From the NCBI RefSeq assembly GCF_000004075.3, contig NC_026658.2, forward strand, positions 248,001 to 312,000: a DNA stretch of 64,000 nt, in the 5' to 3' direction. A program made the translations under genes and the position numbers. Source of the DNA: Cucumis sativus (lineage: Eukaryota; Streptophyta; Magnoliopsida; Cucurbitales; Cucurbitaceae). This document shows, piece after piece, positions 12,797 to 23,697 of the stretch (position 1 is the stretch's first letter; every line of letters begins with the position of its first letter). The notes under the pieces were generated by a model, which was not told the DNA's origin, did not search any database, and saw nothing but the letters and a program-made list of their open reading frames with translations.

Positions 12797-13867
12797 ATGC
12801 TTCCCAGGAAAGACACTTCTCGTATAGACACTTCCGAGCTGAAAGCGATGATATATCGAAAGCTTGGGCATCAGAGATCAGATAAATACTTTGATCAGCT
12901 CAAGAAATTGTTAAGTTTAAAGACCAACAAAAGGGAATTCGACAAGTTTTGTATTCAGATTATTGGGAGGGAAATTATACCTCTTCATAATCGGCTTATT
13001 AGAGCGATTCTTCAAAATGCTTGTGTGGCTAAAACTCCCCCTGTTCTTAGCAGTACAAGGAAAGTTGGAGGCAATCTCAGTGTAAAGGTTGTGAATGGAT
13101 ATCAAAGGAGTTGTCTTCAATCACTTCATGGGGATGCATTCCTTTCTTCTCCTCGAAAGGGTAGGTCGCCGGTTAGTAGAGACCGTAAGATTCGAGATCG
13201 TCCAAGTCCTTTGGGACCATGTGGGAAGCCACAGAATATGGCACTTGAAGAATTTGCTTCTAAGGCACAAGAACAGCAAAGTGCCACAGAGTTACATTCT
13301 CTTGGCAGCCGTCCTCCCGTCGAAATGGCGTCTGTAGAAGACGGAGAAGAGGTTGAGCAGGTGGCTGGAAGTCCAGGAGTTCAAAGCAGAAGCCCAGTTA
13401 CTGCTCCGCTTGGTATCTCGATGAACTTCATTGGTTCCGGTAAGACTCTCTCCAATGTTCCCGTTGGAAGTAATTACCATGTAACAACATGCCAAGATGT
13501 TGGCGAGTTACCAGACACGAGGTTGCTGAGAACTCATTTAAGGAAGAAGTTGGAAACGGAGCAGATTGATATATCTGTAGATGGTGTAAACCTTCTTAAC
13601 AATGCATTGGATGTTTATTTAAAGAGGTTAATCGAGCCATGTTTGAATTTCTCTCGGTCAAGGTGTGAGCGACTGAAATTTACAGGCAATCAACCAATAA
13701 CTGGCTCAAGAATCACATTCCAGGAACAACATCGGCATCGAGCTCAACAATTAAATAACGGATCCTTGTTGGACTTCCGTGTTGCAATGCAACTGAATCC
13801 TCAAGTACTTGGGAGAGAGTGGACGATGCAACTCGAGAAAATCAGTTTACGAGCTTCTGAAGAGTGA
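12797..13867 (+). CDS. SAGA complex transcriptional adapter ADA1/HFI1 (SAGA-Tad1)
   Basis: Scaffold subunit of the SAGA histone acetyltransferase/deubiquitinase complex. The whole coding region is one exon of 356 residues starting MLPRKDTSRIDTSELK. The N-terminal SAGA-Tad1 region (residues 10-75: LKAMIYRKLGHQRSDKYFDQ, then LLSLKTNKREFDKFC and GREIIPLHNRLIRAIL) and the C-terminal histone-fold-like part (DTRLLRTHLRKKLE ... GVNLLNNALDVYLKRLIEPC, about 235-285) match the plant Hfi1/ADA1 family. The middle is basic and disordered, rich in SP and RSP. The 5' UTR seems to contain an intron (donor after 12313, acceptor near 12548). A 12-codon upstream ORF lies in the leader (12609-12647). Plants usually have several ADA1 copies; I cannot say which this is. 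Confidence 0.9.
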   Translation: MLPRKDTSRIDTSELKAMIYRKLGHQRSDKYFDQLKKLLSLKTNKREFDKFCIQIIGREIIPLHNRLIRAILQNACVAKTPPVLSSTRKVGGNLSVKVVNGYQRSCLQSLHGDAFLSSPRKGRSPVSRDRKIRDRPSPLGPCGKPQNMALEEFASKAQEQQSATELHSLGSRPPVEMASVEDGEEVEQVAGSPGVQSRSPVTAPLGISMNFIGSGKTLSNVPVGSNYHVTTCQDVGELPDTRLLRTHLRKKLETEQIDISVDGVNLLNNALDVYLKRLIEPCLNFSRSRCERLKFTGNQPITGSRITFQEQHRHRAQQLNNGSLLDFRVAMQLNPQVLGREWTMQLEKISLRASEE

Positions 13868-14636
13868 GCTGACCAAATCTCACATCAGAAAAAGTATAGT
13901 AGGGTCTGAATATATAGTCAAAAGGTGATCGATCATATATTGTGAATAATTTGTCGGGTTCTGTGTCTTTCAAAGTCCCTTGCTAATTTTTGCGATTCTT
14001 GTGAGGATAGGTTTTCAGATCCATTATGAGCCTTAAATCAAGTTGATTAGGTTACATGTAGATAAAAGGCTCTAATGATCATTTGTCTTGAGGAATATGT
14101 TTATGGTCTAATAAAGGCATACAACTTCACTTGCGCCTGCGTGACGATCGGATCCTCTTTTCACTCTTCTTTCCAATCTCCTTGGAGAAAATGTAATATA
14201 ATCTGAGAAGTAGATGTAATGAAATGTGGAGCCCATAGCTCATAAATTCATAATCAACAAAAACAATGCGAAATGAGAGAGACAAGTTCGTTTGCAATGT
14301 GATTGAAAACAACCCAATTATGTCAACGGTCAAGCAGATTCTAAATTGCGAAGTAAAAACAAATTAGATAGAAATAGAATTTTCACTTTCTACAAATATT
14401 ATATACCAAGCAAATGCTAATTGAGATTCCCAAAAGGTTCTTCAATTCATACATCTCTTTACTCATAAAAAAGTTTACAATTATATTAACTAGAAAAGAA
14501 TCTCTCTCTCCCTTCTTCCTAAAAAGCTAAGCAACTTCCGCTTCAAAAACCACTTGTTTCTTCATCCTAGAAAATTGGAAAAGGGACTGTCATCAAGATC
14601 CTGTCTGAACTTAACCCTTCAGATAAAATGATCAAA
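13868..14636. other. Convergent 3' ends of ADA1-like and Mpv17-like genes
   Basis: Holds the two 3' UTRs. An aataaa-like signal (ctaataaagg) near 14110 suits the plus-strand gene. No other gene seen. Confidence 0.55.
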
Positions 14637-15981
14637 TCACGAGACAGCTTTCTCGAGGCTCGCCATATATGTCATGTAAACTGTCCACACATACGAAAAA
14701 GAATTGCTCACCAACGCCTGCACAACCAAACAAGAACACAAAAACACCAGTCAAAACCACAGCCAGAGAAGAAGATATGAGAAAATCAGATCAATAAAGA
14801 ACAGAATATACTTGAAGATGAACAGGGACAAATCTAAACGTGATGAAATCGCAAACTGGCCAGTACATAACGCCATTAAGCATTGTAGGAAGCAAGTCTC
14901 GTTTCAATCGGGCAATAATTTCAGCACCACTTTCACCTATGCTCAATGAAACCAAACCATCCTCAGTCATTTCAAGTTTTAAGAACTGACGCAGGTTGTG
15001 AAAAAGAGTGTATACCTTGGAGAAATGCATTTAAGGAGAAGAAAATGGCTGTCATGAAAGGGCCAAAGAGACCTTGGCCCATGGCCATTTTCTTGAAGGT
15101 GGAGAATAGATCTTTCTGAGGGAAGAGTTTTGACATTAAGTTGAACCAGTAATGGAGAGATGGCCCAAGAACCAGCATACCATATCCAGCCATCCGTACC
15201 GTTCGAATTAAATCATATGACTCTGACGATGACAGAGAAATGGTCTGAAAGAAAATTTGATTCCTAAATCAGATCACCATTGTAAAAGAAGAATCTTTAA
15301 TGAAGGAGAGGTTTGATTAGTAAACAAGAACAAAAATCGCAATGATGAACAAAATGGAGAAAGAAAGAAATGGAGAAAATAAAACTCTTCAAAGAAATTT
15401 CTATTTACAACCGCCCAAAATGTGGACCCCCATTAGAGATAAACATCAACCCCCTCCCGCGAAAATCCAAAAACAAGTATACCATCAAGAACAATCAAAT
15501 TAAAGAGAAAACATCTCATCCAAGAAACTTTCCTTCCCAAACAAGCTAAGTAGAAACAAAACATCACATCAACAAATCCATGAGATTCCATTTCAAAACA
15601 TCAAACTCAAAACAACCAGTTGCAAGCTCCAAAACTATTCACCTGAGACGACAAATCAGCAGCCGTGTAAATAATCGCAGAAGTGATACTCTTAGTAAGA
15701 ACAGGACGACATTTGATCATCGCCAAATACCATTCAAGAAACTCAACCTTCACAATCGAAAAAAACGATGAAGCAGACGAGTGCTGCCCCGACGAAAAAA
15801 CACCAACCTCCTTCGCCTTCCTGAAAGAGTCCGGCAAACGGAAGTACGGCCGAATTGGTTGATTTTGCTTCCTCACGATCGCAGTAGCTTCAAAAGCCGC
15901 CTTAGAACCTTTCAAGTGAGAAAAATGGCGAAAATGTAACAACCCAGAAATCCCAGAGCTTCTCCGCAAGGCGCCGATCAT
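14637..15981 (-). CDS. Mpv17/PMP22 family membrane protein
   Basis: Minus-strand exons 15981-15643, 15244-15016, 14936-14812 and 14717-14637 join in phase to 257 residues. An N-terminal 90 residues rich in Arg, Ser and hydroxyl residues could be an organelle-targeting sequence. The Mpv17 core follows: EWYLAMIKCRPVLTKSIT, DLSSQ, YGMLVLGPSLHYWFNLMSKL, and the signature block MYWPVCDFITFRFVPVH ... SYVWTVYMTYMA. It has about four membrane segments. Family knowledge: small inner-membrane proteins of mitochondria, peroxisomes or plastids with channel-like or metabolite-homeostasis roles. The start at 15981 (MIGALRRSSG) is chosen because the in-frame ATG at 16086 only adds 35 aromatic-rich residues with no family support. 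The targeting prediction is inference. Confidence 0.93.
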
Positions 15982-16099
15982 CTTTTTAGGGTTTACGGGT
16001 AAAAATGGGAAGTGGGGTTTGAAATTTGAAGCGAAACAAAAGAAGAAACAGAGAAAATTTTGCGCCTTTTCGGTCACATTCATCACGAGACACGAGGCT

Positions 16100-18259
16100 T
16101 TTATATTACAACTCTACCAATAAGAAATCTTTTCTTTTCCCACCTGCTCGAGTATGATTTTAACGATACTCGCCATCGTGTCCACACAAAAAACATTTAT
16201 TGTTTAATTTTTAGGGCTTATTCTTTATTGTGAGTAAAACTTTTAGGCAAAGGGAGAGTGTTAAGTTCAATTTGGAAACTGCGAGTGGGTGTGGATTTTG
16301 AGAAAGAAAAGGGTTTTCTTCAGTTAATTTGGGAAGGCGACGCGTTTGTTTTATAAGCCACTGATTTTGTGCCACGTTTTAAGAGAAGTCGACACGTCGA
16401 CTTGATGGTTTTCTTTCTCGACTTGTCGGTCAGTTGTTATGAAATTGAAATTTGGCAAACACATTTTTTATTTTTCTATCTCTTACGTTTCTTTCTACAA
16501 TTGGAAGTGTTTTGAGTTTTTATACATCGAAAGAGTATGAATTTTGTTAATAACTTTTTTTGCTTTGGTTATATTGAATCTTTGCATTGATATATTTACC
16601 TTCCATTACAAATTTGTTGTCAATTTATTATTCTTTTTAAGAATTATTTAGTTAATATTGCATTTTTATTTTTACTATTTATCCGAACACAAACTTTTCA
16701 ACTCTATATTTATTAATTTTCACTAGTCAAATGTACCTTAAATTTTTAGATTGTATTTGAGACACAAAATAAGTTTAATTGACTCAACGATGAAAAGATT
16801 GATGTATATATAATTGAAATTGTGGACGCTCTAGAGAAGTTGGAAGGTGACATTTTTTTCTTAAACATTTGCAATGTATTACTAATATCGTCAAAATATC
16901 ATTTTATGGATATATCTTCGATAACTTTACAAAAATGTTAAGATACTGTTGAATATTGTGGATAAGTTGTCAAAATATTGATAATGATGGTAATCCCTTA
17001 ACAAATTTAAACTCTTACATTCCTAAAAGATCAACTAATGATGATGCCTAAGTTTATGAAGACAGGCTTGCTGCTTAATGTATGAAGAGGGAGTTTCAAC
17101 AGTCTACATTCTTCAAAGTATATCCTCACTATGATACAATATGCTTGATCCAAGGTATCCTTGCATTAGAATCATTGAAGTCAACATTCTTTCAGTAATG
17201 TTAGAAATTTTGACCATATACAACTTGGGAGTAATATTGTTCCAAGCAAAATATATATATATATATGCTAACGTTAGCCCTAGTAACTCATAAGCCATTA
17301 GCTTAGACTTTATAGATGGTATATTCAATTTATAGTCAATTTTCAGTTGTCACTATCATCTATTATTCCATTACTAATCAAAATTAATTTACATGCTTAA
17401 AGTTTATAGTTTATTATTTAAATACACTTCTATGGTTGGCAACGTTTCCTACGTAGTCAAATCCCCGGGTTCCAGTCTCGATCAGGATGGAGAATCCCCA
17501 ATTTGATCGGAGATGGAGATGGTGAAACTGGGTCTCCAAACTAGGGATGGGGTGGGTATCCCACACCACCATGAATGAATGTGTATAGATATCAAATGTG
17601 AGACATATATATATCAAATGTGATAAACGTCTCATTGACAAAACATTCAAAGTTCAAGGCCACCAGTTCAAAACTAAGCTTGTAATTTAACACATAATTA
17701 AGCCATAATTCTTGAAGTTACGGTAAATTTTTTTCGTTCTATCTTCTACCGAATAATAAAACATATTTGTTACTCACAAACACTGTCAAAACTAACATTT
17801 GCAACCACAGCTTATTAGGCATCAGCAATTATTCTACAATCAATCTATTTCAATATCTTGAAAGGTTAACCGTTCACAATCTCATAACATGAGAAGGAAA
17901 AACAATTCCAATTATTTATCATAAAGGAGCGATTATAGGCAATAAGAAAACAACATTTAAAAATTCCAAATATGTGTTTACTGAATTTTTAGAAAACAAC
18001 ACTCCAAACAGACCTAATAATTCACATCGCACCACTTCATTAATAGAACTTGAAAACCTAACCAAGTTAATTGTGACATACAGAAACTTAGCTGTTTTGC
18101 AAACATCGCTTTAAGCAGGCTGTAACACATTGTAGCATGCAGAAGTATAGCAAGTCACAATGTATCAGATCAAGTACAAATTTGATATATTATGTTCTGT
18201 AAACACACACCTTGAATAAGAAAACAACCCATCTCTCATTCAGTTTCAATGTAGAGTTG
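16100..18259. other. Intergenic, about 2.1 kb, with decayed repetitive sequence
   Basis: AT-rich DNA with no supported gene. An (AT)n run lies near 17250-17266. Between about 17450 and 17575 a patch of unusual composition (gggatggggtgggtatcccacacc) interrupts the AT-rich background. It reads like part of an old dispersed repeat but I cannot assign a family. Part of the 3' side is the 3' UTR of the small zinc-finger gene. Confidence 0.5.
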
Positions 18260-21200
18260 TCACTTTTGAAGATGGGGGAAACAGGTGAAAACATCAGATT
18301 TGGGGTGTTTTGCTTCAGCATGCTCCCTACATTTCACCTCTGAGGTGGTACACATGAATGTTTGCATGCACACCTTGCACTGTAGAATCCAAAGATCAGT
18401 TCGCTCATCAGTGTTCATAATAAGGAATCTACTATCTAATCATAAACTTTCAAACTTTTCTTGAGTAAGTAGTCTTAATCGAAATTAAAAAAGCGATGGC
18501 AGTTATTACAAGCAAAAATATAAATCATTGCACACATCGACGGGATGAAATGAAGTTCAAAATTTGAAGTGTAACCCAACAAGTGAAATCAGAGAAGATT
18601 CGCGAGAAAAAATCCACTAGAGTGGATTCCCATGAGATGTTCCTGAAGTTCAAATTTTGAAATGTAAACTAAAAAGTGAAATCAGAGAAAGATTCACGAT
18701 AAAAAAGTCCACTAAAGTGGATTTCCACAAGATGTTCTTGAATCAAAGGCTTGAAATATTTACAGGTATGATATCTTCTAGTGAAGATCAACCCCAAAAT
18801 TGAGAAGTAACTATAATTTCAAACTTTTGTTTGCCCGGAGCTGACTTTGGGGTGGGCAAAATCCCCAATGTGTGACAAAAGCGGTAAAAAGTACAAAAGA
18901 ATGGTGGGAGAAGATGGGAACTGGAAAGGATTTTGAGATAAAACTTTTCGTTTGGAAGTTGTATTTTGGTGAGATGCTCCATTTACTAGTCGGACCTATA
19001 ATATCACTAAGAGGTTGTTTGGCCCCAACCTTCATAAGTATGTTTTGCACATTTATTGAGAAACCACTTTTTCTCTTTTGTACGTTTATCAAGGAACCCT
19101 ATCTTCACAACTCTACACCACAAACATAGATTCACTAACTTCATACTTCATCACTTAATTCAACGCCCTAAAGGGATTGGAGATACAATCAAAAGTATGC
19201 ATATTCAACTTCTTACATTATACAATATTTCATGTTTAAACATTGACAAGGATGTGCATTATTTTAAAAATTATTTTATGGATGAAAAAGACGAAAAGGA
19301 GTCTCGAAAAGATACTAGCAAGAAGAAATAGACAAATACAATATTCGAAGATGTAAATGATCAGCATTATTGAAGGCACCTAGTCTAAGCTCCTAGAGAC
19401 GGATTTTAATCCTTAACCATCATTCCAAATAACTAACTAAAGATCTGTCAAAAAGGGTCTACCGTGCCCAAATCAGTCACAAGAGATTTGCAATAAAAAC
19501 CGAAGAGGAATCAATAGGCCAAATCCAGGAGTCAAGTAAAGATCGCAATCTGATAGTACACATGTTGAGATAAGAATGTCCATTCCAAAATCCCCAACTA
19601 TGTAAGTAAGATTACGACATAATTGAAAATCCCAAGCATTTGTAAATGGAATCCACACATTAGCCACGATAACCTCTACACAGAGTAAGACGAAAAAGTT
19701 GTGGGAAGACACAATAAAGAATACCACAACTAAGCCAAGAATCGTTCCAAGAAAATCTGGTAGAGCCATCACCAAGCCGATGTCAAATACGACCAACACC
19801 ATATCAATAGTCTGACAAATAATCCTCCAAGGAGAACAAGGAGAGATAGCTGCAAAAACCTCTTCTTTAGTAAGGGGTCATTCAAGATTACTTGCCGCAG
19901 AGGCAATAGGACTCCACTCTAAATTAGTGGGAAGGAAACGTTGATTACTGTCCTTAGTGAATAAACTCGACAGAAATTCAACCTCAATGTCAAGTGCTAA
20001 CAATAAACTAACTCAATCTTGGGAAAGAATGTCAGATATCAAGCTTTTACGTTAGCAAGCAGCAATAATACAGTGGAAAAACTGAGTAATTTCATGCCCC
20101 TCAAGAAGCCACTTAAGTTTACAATGTTGTTCCTATGCAGTGAGACAGTGATGAAAGAAGAAAAGGGGTTAGTTGGGTAATTAGTTAATATTCTAATTAA
20201 CTTTAGGAAACTGTTCTTTGTTTCTCATTTTATTGAAATCACTACCAATCATGTTTTTGTTTAAGGTAAAAAAGAAAGAACAAAAAACCAGAAATAAGAA
20301 ACAATTAAAGAAGAGGAAAATAGAATCATGAATTAATAAAAAAAGAAACGAGAAACGAAAGTGTTACTTAACGGGCCCTTCGTCTATACTTCCACATATT
20401 ATATGATTGAATTTTCCCTTGTAATATGCTCAGGTGATGATCACAAAGATACCAACAAATAAAGCTGGGACATTGAGAACAAAAAGCTGAACCAGTTGAG
20501 TGGAAATTGGATAGTAAATATAAGATCGGTGTAAGTTTTCCTATATTCCTACAGTCCCAGGTCTTAGATTAACCCTATAATTTAGACTGAAAGAATGACT
20601 ACCAAAGGAGTCGATGCACATATCTCCTCTGAAAGTCGTACTACAATGATAAATCATCCCAAGTTGGAGTAAGAGACATTGGGGTATAAATTTTCAGGGT
20701 AAAAAAGGTCCATGCTGGGATCACTCAATTAGATCTACTAGCTGGCCCTCTCCAAACACAAGCACCCTTCTTCCCATGATAATGGCAGCCATCCATTCAA
20801 AAAGAGTAGGTCCTCTAACTACACCTAATAAAGGCCTTTTCCAGACCCTTTGGCTTGAAAGAAATCATAGAACCTTCAAATATAAAGCAAACTCCTTTGA
20901 TTCGTTTACAGACTTCTTTATCCATTTTGGCTCTCTCATAGTGTAAACTTCTCCTTTCCACAATGACAGTATTAACAGTGTTTTGGCCAGTCGAAAACTC
21001 TTGCAATCTCCTTGAACCCGAGGGTTGGCTTTCCTCTTCTTTCATATTTTCATGGTCTCCAAGAAATTGTTTCTCAAAAATTAAAAAAAATATAAAAATC
21101 TACAGGCAGCCGCAACGTAGTTCCTTGTTTGCTAGGAGGAAAATTGTTAGTTAACCAAAACCCAATCATGATGTACTCTATCCCAACTGTTAATTTTCAT

Positions 21201-21618
21201 CCACAAGACTAATAATAAAATGCTTAAATCAAACGAGCTAGCGGGTCAATTTCCATTAGTATTATGTATAAACCCTTTTTCTGTCACAACCCAATGAGGG
21301 ATAAAATTGAAGTAGATCAAGTGGACAATCCAATTCCGAAAACGAAAAGAAAAGGGAAAAGAACAATAAGCACTGGAATCAACGGAAGTACCTGAATAGT
21401 CATAGCTTTTTTGTTGGAATCAAGCTGGCTTCCTGCAAAACATCAGATCAACAACGAAAAAGAGAAGAATTCAAAAGGGTAAACGAGGGGGGCAATAGAA
21501 GTTTAGTGAAACGAAGAAAAAAGGGGTGGATAAAGAAAAAAGTACCCTTGGCGCCTTTTTGTTTCTCCAAGTTTCTCTCACGAGCCATCTTAGCCTTCTG
21601 ACCATTGCCTCCTCCCAT
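18260..21618 (-). CDS. Small C2H2 zf-met2/4F5 protein (At2g23090-like)
   Basis: Minus-strand exons 21618-21546, 21432-21392 and 18379-18260 encode 77 residues. The N-terminus MGGGNGQKAKMARERNLEKQ is the 4F5/SERF-type basic segment. The C-terminus is a single C2H2 finger C39-x2-C42-x15-H58-x4-H63 (CKVCMQTFMCTTSEVKCREH) ending in PHLQK. The length and both motifs match the conserved plant family typified by Arabidopsis At2g23090, whose function is not established. Intron 2 is about 3.0 kb, very large for a 77-residue gene. It holds LINE-derived sequence on both strands and a diverged 93-bp tandem duplication. The upstream region is shared with the divergent MED28 gene. Confidence 0.92.
18552..18739. 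repeat. Diverged tandem duplication, about 93-bp unit
   Basis: Two adjacent copies (18552-18644 and 18645-18739), each running from gaagttcaaa through aagtgaaatcagagaa to gagatgttc or an equivalent, with many substitutions and small indels. Each copy contains a short palindrome, tccactagagtgga or its variant. Located in intron 2 of the zf-met2 gene. The divergence makes it older than the perfect duplications elsewhere in the window. Confidence 0.85.
19473..20125 (-). mobile_element. LINE (non-LTR retrotransposon) ORF2 relic, minus strand
   Basis: Minus-strand translations show pieces of plant L1-type ORF2. Around 20092-20123 is CKLKWLLEGHEITQFFH, the linker motif normally reading K-KWL-EGD-N--FFH. 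Near 19860-19960 comes a stretch with LEWSPI and LTKEEVFAAI, like the segment just before the reverse transcriptase core. Around 19600-19640 is WDFQLCRNLT, like the WDFxLRRxL motif after it. The RT core between them is missing, and stops and frame changes interrupt the rest. It is an old, internally deleted fragment lying in the same orientation as its host intron. Confidence 0.72.
20700..20975 (+). mobile_element. LINE ORF2 C-terminal relic, plus strand
   Basis: The plus-strand translation near 20845-20940 gives LWLERNHRTFKYKANSFDSF, the characteristic end of plant LINE ORF2 after the zf-RVT domain. The fragment is short and opposite in orientation to the relic at 19473-20125, so the two are separate insertions or were rearranged. 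Edges are approximate. Confidence 0.65.
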
Positions 21619-22300
21619 GGCGGAAATCGAATGAGGAAATACAGAAAGGGGATAAGGCGACGAATTTGCTCCCTCTTTGCGTTGGAAGGAAACAGAGGAG
21701 ACCGCTGATTAAAAGAGAGAAAACAGAATTTGGTTTTTTCTTCTTTTTCCTCAAGTACCGCCTAATGCACTGCCCACTCGCACTCCGGAGATGAATCCCT
21801 TTTTCTGCTTAAATTATATTGAGCTTCAAACAAACATTCCAAACCAATTATTATGATTATTTTTTATATTCGTGTCTGTTCGAGACACTCGAACTTGTTG
21901 TATTCATAACTTCTTAATTAGTTATTAAGTTTATGTCTATAATTAATATTAAAGCTATATTTACTCCAATGAAAATATATATAGATCATCAAAAATAAAA
22001 AAGAAATATGCCTTATTTGATTATCTTTTGTCATGTTAACTTGTTATAGTTTTACATCTAAATCTATAGCTACCACTACAACTATCTATGTTGTTACAAC
22101 TACAAATGGATCAATTCAACCTTTTTATTGTTATCGAGCCTAAATTCGGAGTAAAGCTCAATTGAGGTATGTATAAATGTTACCACGTTGGACGTGAAAT
22201 AAATAAAGTAAATTATTTTAAATGAGAAAATTGGTAATTTGTAAATAAGTTGGTCACGTGATCGAACCGTGAGGAAAGAAAATGATAATAATAAAATTGG
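21619..22300. other. Divergent upstream region of zf-met2 and MED28 genes
   Basis: AT-rich spacer between the zf-met2 start codon (-) and the untranslated first exon of MED28 (+), which begins somewhere after about 22300. No gene or clear core promoter motif stands out. Confidence 0.5.
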
Positions 22301-23697
22301 AGGAAAAAAGGAGCGGAGAAGTGAAGGAAGGCGTCGGTAGTAGACGCTCCGTCTCCTTCTCTTCCTTTCCTTTGCGTCCGCCGTCCGATCAACAGTTCCT
22401 CGAGAAGCAAACCGACGACCTCTTGCTCCACCTTTGACGGTGGAGCTACCTTGCGACCTGAACACTCAGTTCGAACAAGTTGCATATCATCGTTTCTTCT
22501 CCATTTCACACTACAAGTTCTGCATCACGTTTTTTCACGACTGGGTGTGTCTTGCAGCAACGTTTTTGGCTTGTGGGTAAGCTTTCGACTGTTACCTACA
22601 TTTCGATTGGCTTCAAATCAGTTTATTGCTTTATTTTCCTTTTCGAAATGGAGTTGAGTGTTTAAATTGTTATTCTCAGCTCTTGAAACTCTTTTTTTTT
22701 TTTTTTTTTTTTGTGTGTGTGCGTTTAGGTAAATTTTTTGGGTATTAGATCAAGGTTCAGCAAGGTTGGACGTGTTTTGGAATAGTTAGGACTTGATTAG
22801 TGTGTCTTAGATCCGTCTTTGACTTGTGACAGTTTGTTGGTTGTAGTTTTGGGTTAATTCAGAGTGATTAATTAAGGGTAATGGTAGATTTTGGACAATA
22901 CTATTTCGATTGAAAAACATATCGGGTTTCGATTAAGGTTGTTGAACTAATTTTTAACAATAAAGCATGATGTTTGATCATGGAAGTGGATTTTTGGATT
23001 GAGAATTATAGGGTTGTTGATGGAAGTGGTTTCCACACCCATTCCACAATGTAAATGTATGTCTTGACTGTTTTGATTTGATAAATGGTTGAAAATGTGT
23101 TTTGGGTGTTTGAAAATTTGTTTTGTACCATTTGAGTTTATTGAATCTGCTTATGATGTTGTAAATGTTTTCCTACTAGAAAATAAGTTTTATGTGATTT
23201 GAGAATCGACTAGTATTTTGTATTCTTTTAGTTGATTTTGTCGAACAAAAGTATATGACTATTTGGAACTAAGAAGCATTGATATGGATACGAGACACAA
23301 ATATGACATGGTACAAACACAACGATATGTCAATTTTTAAAATCTAGGATACAACACAATTAGGGGAAGTCTTTATGCTCAGGTTAGAATTACTACTGCT
23401 CACTATTGGATGAAAATGGCAGTTTTCAAGCTTCCGGCTTTAAGTTTCAATTATTTTTATTTAATTTTATGTGCCATTATTGTGCCATAGGATGTACATG
23501 TTAATGATTCTTGACTCCTTTTCATGCCATTATGTTCATGTAGTTGCAATATATATATTATTTTGGTTCCGTTTGTTGCTCATATGTTGATGGGAATTTA
23601 AATAAGTACATCCCTCACGCCTATAGAATTGCTTTATGTTTTTCTATAAGTAAACTTGTCCAAGAATTGAAATGGAGTTTTGATTTTGTCAAAGGAT

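Noticed and set aside
15982-16086. 35-residue extension of the Mpv17-like protein
   Set aside because: Rich in Phe and Cys, not conserved in the family as far as I know; MIGALRRSSG at 15981 is the better start.
23680-23697. Alternative MED28 start six codons upstream (MILSKDMAERQ)
   Set aside because: A splice acceptor just before the MAERQ ATG puts the extra codons in the intron, and plant MED28 begins MAERQ.
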